A stretch of 64,000 nucleotides of DNA from Algibacter sp045066735 (GCF_045066735.1 NZ_JBISHH010000026.1:124001-188000), one strand, 5' to 3'. Shown: positions 26,143-35,067, counted from the stretch's first letter. Translations and numbers: made by a program. The notes: generated by a model from the letters alone, not told the origin.

Positions 26143-26256
26143 AAAAAAAATAGCGTCCTGAAAACATATGTTATACAATCTATTTTCTATACTTGAGGCG
26201 GGAAATTGGGACTGAAACCCTTGTGTACATATTAACAATAAAAAAAAGAAAAAGTG

Positions 26257-26946
26257 ATGACAAATATTGAAGAGTGGAAAACTGAAGTGAAAAAATACAA
26301 TTCAGAATTAAATGAGAAATTAAAAATTAGTTCAAATAACAAAGAATTGTATTACGGTTTTGAGGTTTTAGATGGAAAGATTATTAAACAACCTAAAATA
26401 TTATTTATTGGAATAAACCCAGGAAAAGGAGATGGTAAAAAAGGAAAAAATATTTTTGAAACAGATAGAATATCTTACTTAGATTTTTTTGATGAAGATT
26501 ATAGATACCATTTAGCAGAAAAGACAATTAACTTTTTTAAACTAATAGGATGGAACGATGAGAAAATAAAAAACACCTTTAAAAAAGAAGTTGTTAAAAC
26601 AAACTTTTATCATTTAGCCACTGAAAATGTAAGTGATTTAACTACCATCTTAAATGATATTAATCACAGAGAAGAATATTTCAAGAAAAGCGCAGAATTT
26701 TCAATACAATTAATTAACTTATTAAAACCCAAAATTTTAATTTTAGAAGGAAAATCCGTTTTTGACAATATTGTTGAACAATGCTATGGTAAAAAAGTTT
26801 GGAACTCAAATAAATATGGGTATTTATACGATAATATAAATAATACGCATATAATCGGTTACAGTCGAGGAAGAGATTTTACAGTTAAAGATAGAGCACA
26901 TTTTACGAACAAACTCAAAGAAATTTGTGTAAAATCTCAAATATAA
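26257..26946 (+). CDS. Uracil-DNA glycosylase superfamily-like protein
   Basis: A protein of about 229 residues. The UDG-superfamily loop ILFIGINPGKGDG is clear near residue 50, with the later ILILEGKSVFD strand and HIIGYSRGR in the positions expected for the fold (SMUG/MUG-like hypothetical group). The catalytic identity is uncertain, since the canonical water-activating residue differs among subfamilies. The ATG at 26257 follows a GTG codon directly; ATG is preferred. It is followed after 7 bases by the UVR/Clp-N-like gene, so the two probably act together. A DNA-damage, modified-base or defence role is inferred. Confidence 0.75.
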   Translation: MTNIEEWKTEVKKYNSELNEKLKISSNNKELYYGFEVLDGKIIKQPKILFIGINPGKGDGKKGKNIFETDRISYLDFFDEDYRYHLAEKTINFFKLIGWNDEKIKNTFKKEVVKTNFYHLATENVSDLTTILNDINHREEYFKKSAEFSIQLINLLKPKILILEGKSVFDNIVEQCYGKKVWNSNKYGYLYDNINNTHIIGYSRGRDFTVKDRAHFTNKLKEICVKSQI

Positions 26947-26953
26947 ATAGTCA

Positions 26954-27598
26954 ATGAATAAAGAAATAAATTTTAAAGAAATTATTGAAATTTTAACAAG
27001 ACATCTTAAAGCCATAATTTCGATAAAATCAGAATTCGTTGAATTGAAAGATTATGAAAAAGTTTCAAAATTTAGGGATTACGAAAAAGAAATTGAAACT
27101 CAATTAGAATTATTAAAAGGTAATAAAAATGCTATTAAAAAACCTTTACATATTAAAGAACAACAAGTCTCAAAAGTAAACTTTTCAAATGAATCAAAAA
27201 AGGTTTTAAAATCTATAAATAAAGAAAACGCATTAATTTTTACTAAAGATTTAACTCTTAGTATTCTTAATAATGGAAATAGCGAATTATCTGATATTTT
27301 CTTAAAATTAGGTGTTGAAATTAATGATTTAAAAAATGATTTAAAAAATTCATCAATTAAAGATGATATAGCAAGCAAGGAGCATCCTCTTTTTACATTA
27401 AAAACTCTTAGAGCAATTGATACTTCATTTTTAGAAGTGAAATTAACAAAAGAAAAAGAGGTAACGCCATATACTATTCTCTTAGGTATTTTAAGAAATA
27501 AAAACGACTTTACAACTAAAACATTAAACACATACGGAATAACTTATAAAAACCTATTTACTGAAATAAAAAAAAGGCCTACGCACAGCAATATATAA
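26954..27598 (+). CDS. UVR-motif plus Clp-N-like protein without ATPase
   Basis: A 214-residue protein. Residues 25-52 (EFVELKDYEKVSKFRDYEKE) fit the UvrB/UvrC (UVR) motif found in ClpC-type unfoldases and their adaptors. Two degenerate Clp N-terminal repeats follow at about 80-120 and 160-205, the second reading TPYTILLGILRNKNDFTTKT, like the EHILLGLL pattern of ClpC. No AAA+ module is present. It could dock on a Clp machine as an adaptor or decoy. It lies 7 bases behind the UDG-like gene, and its TAA stop lies inside an attC-like half element. Confidence 0.6.
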   Translation: MNKEINFKEIIEILTRHLKAIISIKSEFVELKDYEKVSKFRDYEKEIETQLELLKGNKNAIKKPLHIKEQQVSKVNFSNESKKVLKSINKENALIFTKDLTLSILNNGNSELSDIFLKLGVEINDLKNDLKNSSIKDDIASKEHPLFTLKTLRAIDTSFLEVKLTKEKEVTPYTILLGILRNKNDFTTKTLNTYGITYKNLFTEIKKRPTHSNI

Positions 27599-27620
27599 AA
27601 AAAACATAGGACTTTTGTGC
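27577..27620 (+). repeat. attC-like left half element
   Basis: GCCTACGCAC followed by AGCAATATATAAAAAAAACATAGGACTTTTGTGC aligns with the left arm of element 2 (TATATAAAAAA, TAG, TTT and GC in register). It overlaps the stop codon of the preceding gene, as element 2 does. A matching right arm is not apparent before 27796, so it is degenerate or truncated. Confidence 0.4.
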
Positions 27621-27795
27621 GAAATCCAAAGTTTTGTGTTTATTTACAAAGTCCGCTAAATATAAAATATGGCATTTATAGTAGAAAAGATAAAAGCAAA
27701 ATATTATATTTAGCTAAGTGAAAACTGAAACGAAAGCGCTTATTTATTGCTCTAAGTTTCTTGTAATGAGGGTTTTAAAACATTTAACCTAATCT

Positions 27796-28542
27796 ATGAA
27801 CAGAGAATATCATCTGTCTTTTTGTAAAATTTGCAATAATCGCAAAAACAATTTAAGTAAAGGATTAGTTTGTTCTTTAACAAACGATGTAGCTGATTTT
27901 ACAGAAAGTTGTCTAACATTTGAATTGGACTCAAGTGAACTTCAAAAATTCAAGAAAAGATTTGAGGACGAAGTAAATGACAAATATGCAACAAACGGAT
28001 TTGAGAAAATCTTAAGTGAATCATCATTTACTAAGCCATCAAAATCGAGAAATCCGAAATACAAATCAATTGAAAAAACCCATAATTTAAAATTCAAAAA
28101 TAATGTTGCCTATGACAAAGCAATATTGATTTTTATGATTTTCACTCTGATTTATATTTTCTTTGTAAATTACAATGATATTAAAAACTCAACTCTAGAA
28201 AACGGAGTTTTAGCTGGTTTTGGTGTTTTAGGAGTTCTTATTTGTGTGTTTTTCTACCGTGCATATTTTATGAATTTCAAAACAAAAATATCAACGACTA
28301 AAAAAGGAATTGAATATTATGGAAAACATCTAAACTGGAACAATATTGTCGATTATGGCATTGTCCGAACTGAAGGTGGCCGATTTAATCCAGGAATAAT
28401 AATTGTTGGGACAATAACTAAAGGAATTGTTGAAATAGATTTAACCACTTTAAATATAATCCCAGAAGATTTTATTGATATAATTAGATTAAACACAAAA
28501 ACGTTATACGAGACCGTCGGCAATAATTTGGAAAACCCGTGA
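27796..28542 (+). CDS. Zinc-knuckle, two-TM membrane protein with PH-like C-terminal domain
   Basis: A 248-residue protein. The N-terminal Cys motif CKICNNRKNN, then GLVCSLTNDVADF and SCLTFELD (Cys10, 13, 26, 39), is a zinc-binding header that I know from many Bacteroidota membrane proteins. Two membrane helices follow (about 104-124 and 133-153). The C-terminal ~90 residues (KISTTKKGIEYYGKHLNWNNIVDYGIV) look like a bacterial PH-type domain. The stop overlaps the GTG start of the next gene by 4 bases. Function unknown. Confidence 0.72.
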   Translation: MNREYHLSFCKICNNRKNNLSKGLVCSLTNDVADFTESCLTFELDSSELQKFKKRFEDEVNDKYATNGFEKILSESSFTKPSKSRNPKYKSIEKTHNLKFKNNVAYDKAILIFMIFTLIYIFFVNYNDIKNSTLENGVLAGFGVLGVLICVFFYRAYFMNFKTKISTTKKGIEYYGKHLNWNNIVDYGIVRTEGGRFNPGIIIVGTITKGIVEIDLTTLNIIPEDFIDIIRLNTKTLYETVGNNLENP

Positions 28543-29018
28543 AAATTTTGAAATTTATAGTATTAATATTTGCTTTACCAATATTTGGACAGAATATGAA
28601 TTTACCCGAAGATTTAACTGAATTTTTAAAATCAAAATCGGAATTGAATTATGACCACAAATCTGTGGAACCTGACTTTGTCGGAATTATTGACTTTGAG
28701 AAATTAGAACTTGGAAAAGTTTGGATAGAAGGAAAAACAAGCGGAAAATCATATTATGAAATTCCAGCCATTAATCTGACTGATAGATGTGAATATTATG
28801 ACCCTGAATTCATTCTACTTTACTTACCAAATGAAAAAATGTATGGAACTTGGGATTCTGACCATTGGACACTATATGTTTTCCCAAATATAAATTGGAC
28901 TGACATCATTAAAAATCCCGCGAAATTTATAAATCAACAATGGAGTCCGAATAAAGAAATTGGAATTTTATTTGACCCAAAAACGAATTATAAACTGATA
29001 AATGGATGGCCATTTTAA
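28539..29018 (+). CDS. Exported protein of unknown function
   Basis: A 159-residue protein with a signal peptide (KILKFIVLIFALPIFGQ), starting at GTG within a 4-base overlap with the upstream gene. The mature part is acidic and beta-rich, with several Trp residues (WDSDHWTLYVFPNINW). No family recognised. Coupling to the zinc-knuckle membrane protein suggests an inner-membrane/periplasm pair. An attC-like half element begins 16 bases after the stop. Confidence 0.68.
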   Translation: MKILKFIVLIFALPIFGQNMNLPEDLTEFLKSKSELNYDHKSVEPDFVGIIDFEKLELGKVWIEGKTSGKSYYEIPAINLTDRCEYYDPEFILLYLPNEKMYGTWDSDHWTLYVFPNINWTDIIKNPAKFINQQWSPNKEIGILFDPKTNYKLINGWPF

Positions 29019-29034
29019 CCGAAAATAAAAGCAC

Positions 29035-29100
29035 TATTGCCAATATTGTATATGAAAAATTGCGGTTTAGTGCTTAATTAAAGATAGTTGCGTGTTTGCG
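29035..29100 (+). repeat. attC-like half element with an inverted right-arm fragment
   Basis: TATTGCCAATATTGTATATGAAAAATTGCGG matches the left arms of elements 1 and 2; its first 10 bases match the opening of element 1 at 9 of 10. ATAGTTGCGTGTTTG (29084-29098) is an exact 15-base inverted copy of bases 26107-26121 in element 2. The element therefore appears rearranged. Confidence 0.45.
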
Positions 29101-29175
29101 ATATCTAAAATAAATATTTTACCTAAATTGTTAAAATATTAAAACCATTAACCAAATCAATTAAAACCGAAAAAC

Positions 29176-29499
29176 ATGTTAGGATTAGTATTACTGTATT
29201 GGATAGGCAAGTATTTTTACAAATTGGCAGAAGTCTACAATAAAAGCCAATGGGGTTTTGCTATTTTAGGCATCGTGGTGTATTACGCAGGTATCGTCAT
29301 TTTTGCGTTCGCTTTAGGTATAATAGCAGAACTTGTAGCACCAGGTGCTATAGATGGTGTTAACGACACGTTGTTAGGTATTATAATGCTTCCTTTTGGA
29401 CTTTTAAGCGCTTATTTACTGTATAAATATTTAGAGAAAACGTGGGAGAAGAACAAACCTAATACCGACGTAATGATCGATGAAATTGGGTTAGAGTAG
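29176..29499 (+). CDS. Small membrane protein
   Basis: A 107-residue protein with three hydrophobic stretches (LGLVLLYWIGKYFYKLA, WGFAILGIVVYYAGIVIFAFALGIIAEL and TLLGIIMLPFGLLSAYLLYKYL) and a charged cytosolic tail. Base composition returns towards that of the core genes, so it probably marks the right edge of the accessory island. No family recognised with certainty. Confidence 0.72.
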   Translation: MLGLVLLYWIGKYFYKLAEVYNKSQWGFAILGIVVYYAGIVIFAFALGIIAELVAPGAIDGVNDTLLGIIMLPFGLLSAYLLYKYLEKTWEKNKPNTDVMIDEIGLE

Positions 29500-29608
29500 G
29501 TATTGAGCTTTATAATAAAGCACAAGCTAATTAAAGCTTATGTTTAAAAATTTGCTTTTAAATAAATATTGCTTAAATTGTTTTTTTAATTCCCTAATAA
29601 TTCACACG

Positions 29609-29833
29609 ATGAAGAAAATGAAAAATGTAGTAGCTTTAGTATTAGTAGCGATTATGATGTCTAGTTGTGCCACCGTTTTTGGAGGTCCAGTAACGGCATC
29701 TCAAAAAAGAAAACCAGCTGGAGGCGAACAACAACGCCAAGTAAGAGTTGTGGCATTAATAGCCGATATTATAATTTTTGCACCTAGTTTAATTGTAGAT
29801 TTTGCAACAGGCGCTATTTACAAGCCGAGGTAG
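29609..29833 (+). CDS. Small lipoprotein
   Basis: A 74-residue protein starting at ATG 29609. The signal and lipobox are VALVLVAIMMSSCATVFGG. Upstream in-frame codons exist from 29540, but they would put an unrelated sequence before the signal peptide, so the later ATG is preferred. The mature part has a hydrophobic segment (VVALIADIIIFAPSLIVDFATGAIY). Resembles other short Bacteroidota lipoproteins; function unknown. Confidence 0.75.
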   Translation: MKKMKNVVALVLVAIMMSSCATVFGGPVTASQKRKPAGGEQQRQVRVVALIADIIIFAPSLIVDFATGAIYKPR

Positions 29834-29855
29834 TAACTTGGTAAAAGGTATATTT

Positions 29856-29892
29856 AAAAAGCTCAAAAGGTTAAATCTTTTGAGCTTTTTTA
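29856..29892. terminator. Bidirectional terminator between the lipoprotein gene and lutC
   Basis: A perfect 14-base stem AAAAAGCTCAAAAG/CTTTTGAGCTTTTT with a 7-base loop, between convergent genes. Confidence 0.92.
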
Positions 29893-29894
29893 TT

Positions 29895-30482
29895 TTATTT
29901 CAATAATAAGGTTAAACTTAAAGCGCCATGTGCACCAATAACAAGCGATTGCTCGATATCGGCTGTTTTAGATGGGCCAGCAATAAATACTCCAAAATCG
30001 TTAGCAGTGCCAGCATGTATTTTTTGATATGCTTGGTGCATGTAAGGTACAATGTTGTCTTTACTGGTAACAATAACGAGGTGTTTTGTAATAAACGGTA
30101 AAACACGCATTGGTAATTGCTTATCGGTTACCCAAACCGATCCGTTTTCGGCTACAGCCAAATCACTTTCAAGAATTAAAATATCTAAATCTTCTAAACC
30201 TTGTGGTTTTTCAATGTTTGCTAAATCTATAGTGTTAAAGGCATTGGTGTTGGCTATGGCCGAATATTTAATTTTAGCATCCGGAAACAAGTTTTCAACT
30301 TGCGAAACAACATCGTTAGAGGCTATTTCAATAACGTTTGCTCCAACAACTTCGGCTTTCTTGGTAAATTCCTGTACTAAATCTAAACCTTCATCAAACA
30401 GCGCTAAATCTATGTTTGGTAACGGCAAAGCGTCTGGTTTATTAGCTTCTATTCGGCTTAATATTTTATCTCTACTGCTCAT
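29895..30482 (-). CDS. lutC: Lactate utilisation protein C (LUD domain)
   Basis: A 195-residue LutC/YkgG family protein with a LUD domain: SSRDKILSRIEAN at the start, ILILESDLAVAENGSVWV in the middle, and FIAGPSKTADIEQSLVIGAHG near the end. It works with LutA and LutB in iron-sulfur-dependent oxidation of L-lactate to pyruvate. It follows lutB by 3 bases as the last gene of lutABC. Confidence 0.92.
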   Translation of the reverse strand: MSSRDKILSRIEANKPDALPLPNIDLALFDEGLDLVQEFTKKAEVVGANVIEIASNDVVSQVENLFPDAKIKYSAIANTNAFNTIDLANIEKPQGLEDLDILILESDLAVAENGSVWVTDKQLPMRVLPFITKHLVIVTSKDNIVPYMHQAYQKIHAGTANDFGVFIAGPSKTADIEQSLVIGAHGALSLTLLLK

Positions 30483-30485
30483 AGC

Positions 30486-31865
30486 TTAGTTGTTTTTACC
30501 TTTATTTTCTTCTCTTTTTTTGTACCAATCGTCAAAACTTTCTTTTGGACCTGTTGGTAAATCACGGGCTTTTCCCCAGGCATTGGGTTTCGAGTTTATT
30601 ACCGCTTTTGGTAAGGTTCTTAAACTCCAACGCGCTATTTTTCCAACCTTTTCAAACTGTTTAGGTTTAGCAAAAATGCTTCCCATAACTTGCATAGACT
30701 TCTTTTTTATAAAAGGCTGTGGCGTTTCTTTAGTAATAATTTGTCGCCATTTATAAAGTTGCGCATGGATGTCGATTTTCACCGGACACACATCCGAACA
30801 AGATCCGCAAAGGGTAGAGGCAAAGGGTAAGCTGCTGTGTTTTGTTAAATCTTTACCTGGCGATAGTATAGAACCAATTGGTCCTGGAATGGTAGCATCG
30901 TAACTATGGCCACCACTACGTCTGTAAATTGGGCAAGTATTCATACAAGCGCCACAACGAATACAGTGTAAAGAGGCTCTAAAATCCGGACGACTTAATT
31001 GCTCCGATCTTCCATTATCTACAATTACAATGTGCATTTTTCTGCCATCGCTAGGTTTTTTAAAATGCGATGAGTAAGTGGTTACCGGTTGCCCAGTAGC
31101 CGAGCGAGCCAATAAGCGTAAAAACACACCTAAATGCTCTTGCCTTGGTATAATTTTTTCAACACCCATACAGGCAATATGTACAGGAGCTATGTGTGCA
31201 CCCATATCGGCATTACCTTCATTGGTGCAAACTACAAAGCCGCCAGTTTCTGCAATGGCGAAATTTACACCGGTAATTGCAGCATCGGCTTCAATAAATT
31301 TTTGTCTTAAATGTTTTCTCGCTTCTCCAGTTAAATATTGCGGATCGCCATCACAAGGTTTAGTGCCTAAATGTTCTTGAAACAACTCGTCTACCTCATG
31401 TTTGTTTTTATGTATGGCTGGCAGTACAATATGGCTAGGCGGCTCTTTGGCCAACTGCACAATGCGTTCACCTAAATCGGTATCGATAACTTCTATTCCG
31501 TCGGCTTCCAAATATGGATTTAAATGGCATTCTTCGGTTAACATCGACTTACTTTTTACAACTTTTTTAGCGTTGTTATCCTTTAAAATTTTGTGTACTA
31601 TTTGGTTGTGTTCTTCAGCATTGGCAGCCCAGTGTACTTCTACACCGTTTTTATTAGCATTGGCTTCAAACTCACGTAAGTAAATATCGAGATTAGAAAG
31701 CATGTGCGCTTTAATACCGTGCCCTAAATTTCTTAGTTCTTCCCAACCTTGCACATGGTGTACGGATTTGTCTCTTTTGTGACGCACAAACCATAAGGCC
31801 TTATCATGCCAATCGACTTTTTTTTCGTCTTTATTAAATATACTAGCTAGTTTTGGATGACTCAT
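30486..31865 (-). CDS. lutB: Lactate utilisation iron-sulfur protein B
   Basis: A 459-residue protein. A LUD domain occupies the N-terminal two thirds (KSKSMLTEECHLN, ETGGFVVCTNEGNADMG). Two ferredoxin-type clusters follow: CIRCGACMNTCP and CGSCSDVCPV. The C-terminal LutB tail follows. It carries electrons in the LutABC lactate dehydrogenase complex. Tight spacing to lutC and 35 bases after lutA mark one operon. Confidence 0.95.
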   Translation of the reverse strand: MSHPKLASIFNKDEKKVDWHDKALWFVRHKRDKSVHHVQGWEELRNLGHGIKAHMLSNLDIYLREFEANANKNGVEVHWAANAEEHNQIVHKILKDNNAKKVVKSKSMLTEECHLNPYLEADGIEVIDTDLGERIVQLAKEPPSHIVLPAIHKNKHEVDELFQEHLGTKPCDGDPQYLTGEARKHLRQKFIEADAAITGVNFAIAETGGFVVCTNEGNADMGAHIAPVHIACMGVEKIIPRQEHLGVFLRLLARSATGQPVTTYSSHFKKPSDGRKMHIVIVDNGRSEQLSRPDFRASLHCIRCGACMNTCPIYRRSGGHSYDATIPGPIGSILSPGKDLTKHSSLPFASTLCGSCSDVCPVKIDIHAQLYKWRQIITKETPQPFIKKKSMQVMGSIFAKPKQFEKVGKIARWSLRTLPKAVINSKPNAWGKARDLPTGPKESFDDWYKKREENKGKNN

Positions 31866-31900
31866 AATGTTTTGTTTTATGAAACTGTTGGCGGTTTAGA

Positions 31901-32638
31901 TTAAAGACTACTGTTTAAAATTTCGGCAATATGCAAGATTTTTAAAGGCTGTTGGTTTCGGTTAACCAAACCTTCTAAATGCATGAGGCAAGATGTGTCG
32001 GTAGCCGTTATAACTTCAACACCACTTTCTAAATGGTCTTTAATTTTGTCTTTTCCCATTTTTACAGAAATGGCCTCTTCGGTAACGGCAAATGTGCCAC
32101 CAAATCCGCAACATTCATCACTTCGTTTTACAGGCATTAATTCTACGCCTTTTACTTCTTGTAGTAATTCTTCAATGTAAGAAAAACGCGGTCCTACCAC
32201 TTCAGAACAAGAACCTAAACGTAGGCCTCGTAAACCGTGACAGCTTTTATGTACACCAACCTTAAAGGGAAACGATGCGCCTAAATCTTTAACTTTTAGA
32301 ATATTTAATATAAAATCGCACAACTCGTAAACATTGTTTCTAACTTTAGTAACATCGTCGGTTTGTGGAATAATATCGTAATGCTTTTTTACATGGTAAG
32401 CACAACTTCCAGAAGGCGTAACCACATAATCGAAGTCTTTAAAATTATCTACAAAATTATTGCAAGCACCAACCGATTCGTACTCGTAACCAGAATTGGC
32501 CATGGGTTGCCCGCAGCAGGTTTGTCCTGATGGATAAGCCACATCGACTTTTAGTTTTTCTAAAAGTTCTAAAGTTGCTTTACCAACTTGTGGATATAGT
32601 TGATTAATGTAACAGGGAATAAATAAACCTACTTTCAT
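31901..32638 (-). CDS. lutA: Lactate utilisation protein A (CCG-domain Fe-S oxidoreductase)
   Basis: A 245-residue protein with two CCG domains: TCCGQPMANSGY and DECCGFGGTFAV, each preceded by the expected cysteine and His/Cys partners (PSGSCAYHV, HKSCHGLRG). This matches LutA/YkgE, related to GlpC and HdrB. It is the first gene of lutABC and lies downstream of the AraC regulator gene in the same orientation. Confidence 0.94.
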   Translation of the reverse strand: MKVGLFIPCYINQLYPQVGKATLELLEKLKVDVAYPSGQTCCGQPMANSGYEYESVGACNNFVDNFKDFDYVVTPSGSCAYHVKKHYDIIPQTDDVTKVRNNVYELCDFILNILKVKDLGASFPFKVGVHKSCHGLRGLRLGSCSEVVGPRFSYIEELLQEVKGVELMPVKRSDECCGFGGTFAVTEEAISVKMGKDKIKDHLESGVEVITATDTSCLMHLEGLVNRNQQPLKILHIAEILNSSL

Positions 32639-32810
32639 AAAATTTCTAATTTAAATGACGTTGGCTTCTAAAATGTTTTAAAATGAAGTATTAAAACCGT
32701 TTTATAGCGCAGCACAAAATTAGCAGGAAATAGTATACCAGTCTGCCTAATTTTTGATCGTATGTAATACTTTTTTTGCCTTGTATTGATTGTTTGCTTA
32801 AAAAGTGCAA

Positions 32811-33683
32811 TTAATCATGCTTTGTTTTGTGCTTTTCTAGGTATTCGGAAGGTGTGTAGTTCATCACTATTTTAAACTGCCTGTTAAAATTAGAAATGTT
32901 ATTAAAACCAGACTCATAGCATATTTTTGAAATGTTGAACCTGTTCTCTAAAAGTAACTTGCAGGCATAGCCAATACGGATTTCGGTAACGTATCTAGAA
33001 AATGTTTTTTTGTTAACACGCTTAAAGTAGCGACTAAAGGCCGAAGGATTCATGTGTGCAATTTCAGCGGCTTTATTAAGTGAAATCTCTAAGTTGAAAT
33101 TTTTAAAGATATACGCTTGTACGTTATCTTGTGTATCACTTTTAGAGGAATTAAAGGAATTTATAAAACCTTGACTGGATAGCTTTTTGGTGTCGGTATG
33201 TTTTGCTAAAGCATGCAAAATGTTTAAAAATGCCATAGTTTTTTCGAAACCTTCTAGCTCGAGCATGCTTTTAATGTCGTTAAGGAGTTTTTTATTAACA
33301 TTCAAAAACTTGAGTCCGTAGCTTGCGCGTTTAAACAATTCTAAAATATGAATCATTTCGGGCGTTTCGAAGAATTTGGGACCTAAATAATTTTCTTTAA
33401 AATGAATAGCAATCGCTTTGGCTGTTTGCTCGGAAGTTTGCTCGAAATAGCCATCGTCATTAAGCCACATGTGTGGTAAATTCTTTCCGATAAGTACAAC
33501 GTCACCAATACCAAACTTTTCAACACTATCACCAATAAAGCAGGTGCCTTCACTTTTTAAAACCACAACAAGTTCTAGTTCAGGATGGTAATGCCATATT
33601 TTTAAAAAATATGGGTATTCGTTAATTTTTGTGGTAAACGAACTGTTAGTAAGGTTGCTTCGATCTAAAAGGTGTAGTTTCAT
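32811..33683 (-). CDS. AraC family transcriptional regulator
   Basis: A protein of about 290 residues with an N-terminal cupin-like sensor (FLKIWHYHPELELVVVLKSEG, GDVVLIGKNLPHMW) and two C-terminal HTH motifs (ISLNKAAEIAHMNPSAFSRYFKR and FNISKICYESGFNNISNFNRQF). The start is placed at ATG 33683 (MKLHLLDRSN), which is how I recall related flavobacterial proteins beginning. An ATG at 33728 would add 15 residues. It lies immediately upstream of lutABC on the same strand, 172 bases apart. Control of lutABC or of sugar/organic acid use is an inference from position. Confidence 0.87.
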   Translation of the reverse strand: MKLHLLDRSNLTNSSFTTKINEYPYFLKIWHYHPELELVVVLKSEGTCFIGDSVEKFGIGDVVLIGKNLPHMWLNDDGYFEQTSEQTAKAIAIHFKENYLGPKFFETPEMIHILELFKRASYGLKFLNVNKKLLNDIKSMLELEGFEKTMAFLNILHALAKHTDTKKLSSQGFINSFNSSKSDTQDNVQAYIFKNFNLEISLNKAAEIAHMNPSAFSRYFKRVNKKTFSRYVTEIRIGYACKLLLENRFNISKICYESGFNNISNFNRQFKIVMNYTPSEYLEKHKTKHD

Positions 33684-34022
33684 TTCAAGTTCATACAGTT
33701 GGTAGTTAATAGACCTAAAATAACGCAAAAGGTTTAATACGGCAAAAATAATATTGCTATTGTTTTGTTAATTGTGATTTTTAAGCGGTGATCTTAGTTT
33801 GTTTATTATGCCGTTAAACATTCTTATTATTGACAATAATTAAATCATAGAGGCGTTTGCCTGTGTACTTTTAAAGATAATGCCGAAAGTGGTTTTATAG
33901 TGACTAACTATTGTGCTATAAAAACTGTTGATAACTTCTACGTAAGGATTCAATCAAAAATTCTACTTTTGTTATACCGATTTCATATTTAAATTGGTCT
34001 TAACCAAAATTTAATAGCAATT

Positions 34023-35003
34023 ATGTCTGATACAATTGAAAAAGTAAAATGCTTAATTATAGGATCTGGACCTGCAGGTTATACAGCAGCAATTTATGCA
34101 GCAAGAGCCAATATGAGTCCTGTTTTATATCAAGGAATACAACCAGGCGGACAATTAACAACCACTAATGAAGTTGAGAATTTCCCAGGTTATCCAGAAG
34201 GAGTTACGGGACCTCAAATGATGATGGAATTACAAAAACAAGCAGAACGTTTTGAAACTGATGTACGTGATGGTTGGATTACTAAAGTTGATTTCTCTGG
34301 AGATGTACATAAAGTTTGGGTGAATGATACCAAAGAAATACACTGTGATACCGTAATTATTTCAACAGGAGCTTCGGCTAAATATCTAGGTATAGAATCT
34401 GAACAAAAATATTTAAAGTTAGGTGGAGGTGTTTCTGCTTGTGCAGTTTGTGATGGATTTTTCTATAGAAACCATGAGGTTGTTATTGTAGGTGCAGGAG
34501 ATTCTGCTTGTGAAGAAGCTCACTATTTATCTAAACTTTGTAAAAAAGTGACAATGTTAGTGCGTCGTGACGAATTTAGAGCGTCTAAAATTATGGCTAC
34601 TCGTGTTAAAAACACAGAAAATATTGAAATTTTATTCAATACGGAAACAGAAGAAGTTTTAGGTGACGGTCAAGTTGTTACTGGCGTAAGAGTTTCAAAT
34701 AACAAAACAAAAGAAACTCATGAAATTCCTGCAACAGGATTTTTTGTAGCTATTGGGCATAAACCAAATACAGATATCTTTAAAGATTTTATTGATATGG
34801 ACGAAACAGGATATATTAAAAATGTACCAGGTCGTGCTTTAACAAATGTTGAAGGTGTATTTGTTTGTGGAGATGCTGCAGATCACGTGTACCGCCAAGC
34901 TGTTACAGCTGCAGGTACAGGATGTATGGCTGCTTTAGATGCAGAGCGTTACTTAGCGGCTAAAGATGCTACTTTTGAGGTAAGCACATCAAATTATAAC
35001 TAA
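34023..35003 (+). CDS. trxB: Thioredoxin-disulfide reductase
   Basis: A 326-residue flavoprotein. It has the FAD site GSGPAGYTAA (14-23), the redox-active CAVC (140-143), an NADPH-binding region VVIVGAGDSACEEA, and the C-terminal FAD motif GVFVCGDAADHVYRQAVTAAGTG, read in order. It reduces thioredoxin with NADPH in the cytosol. Length is normal for low-molecular-weight TrxR. Monocistronic, with a terminator downstream. The 294-base upstream gap contains a TACTTTTG -7-like site at 33964 and no other gene. Confidence 0.96.
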   Translation: MSDTIEKVKCLIIGSGPAGYTAAIYAARANMSPVLYQGIQPGGQLTTTNEVENFPGYPEGVTGPQMMMELQKQAERFETDVRDGWITKVDFSGDVHKVWVNDTKEIHCDTVIISTGASAKYLGIESEQKYLKLGGGVSACAVCDGFFYRNHEVVIVGAGDSACEEAHYLSKLCKKVTMLVRRDEFRASKIMATRVKNTENIEILFNTETEEVLGDGQVVTGVRVSNNKTKETHEIPATGFFVAIGHKPNTDIFKDFIDMDETGYIKNVPGRALTNVEGVFVCGDAADHVYRQAVTAAGTGCMAALDAERYLAAKDATFEVSTSNYN

Positions 35004-35035
35004 GAGTATTTTAAAATATTTTTTTTAATATGAAG

Positions 35036-35067
35036 AAAGACTGCTTGAAAAAGCGGTCTTTTTTTTT
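35036..35067 (+). terminator. Terminator after trxB
   Basis: AAAGACTGCTT pairs with AAGCGGTCTTT (one G-U) around a GAAA tetraloop, followed by T residues. Confidence 0.9.

Noticed and set aside
27582..27621. CGCACA/TGTGCG inverted pair as a terminator
   Set aside because: The arms are 6 bases with a loop of about 25 bases and no T tract; it is better explained as the left arm of the attC-like half element.
28501..28527. Core-like stretch (AACGTTATAC followed by GTCGGCAATA) near the end of the zinc-knuckle gene
   Set aside because: It resembles an attC right end and matches 21787 over about 12 bases, but it lies inside coding sequence, has no left arm, and the following gene is coupled by a 4-base overlap. 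Treated as coincidence.
21677..29175. Prophage or insertion sequence as the origin of the island
   Set aside because: No integrase, transposase, capsid, portal or terminase gene is present, and no flanking tRNA or target duplication is visible.
30052..31683. Several plus-strand ORFs of 65-145 aa opposite lutA, lutB and lutC
   Set aside because: They mirror the codon pattern of the lut genes on the other strand and have no independent features.
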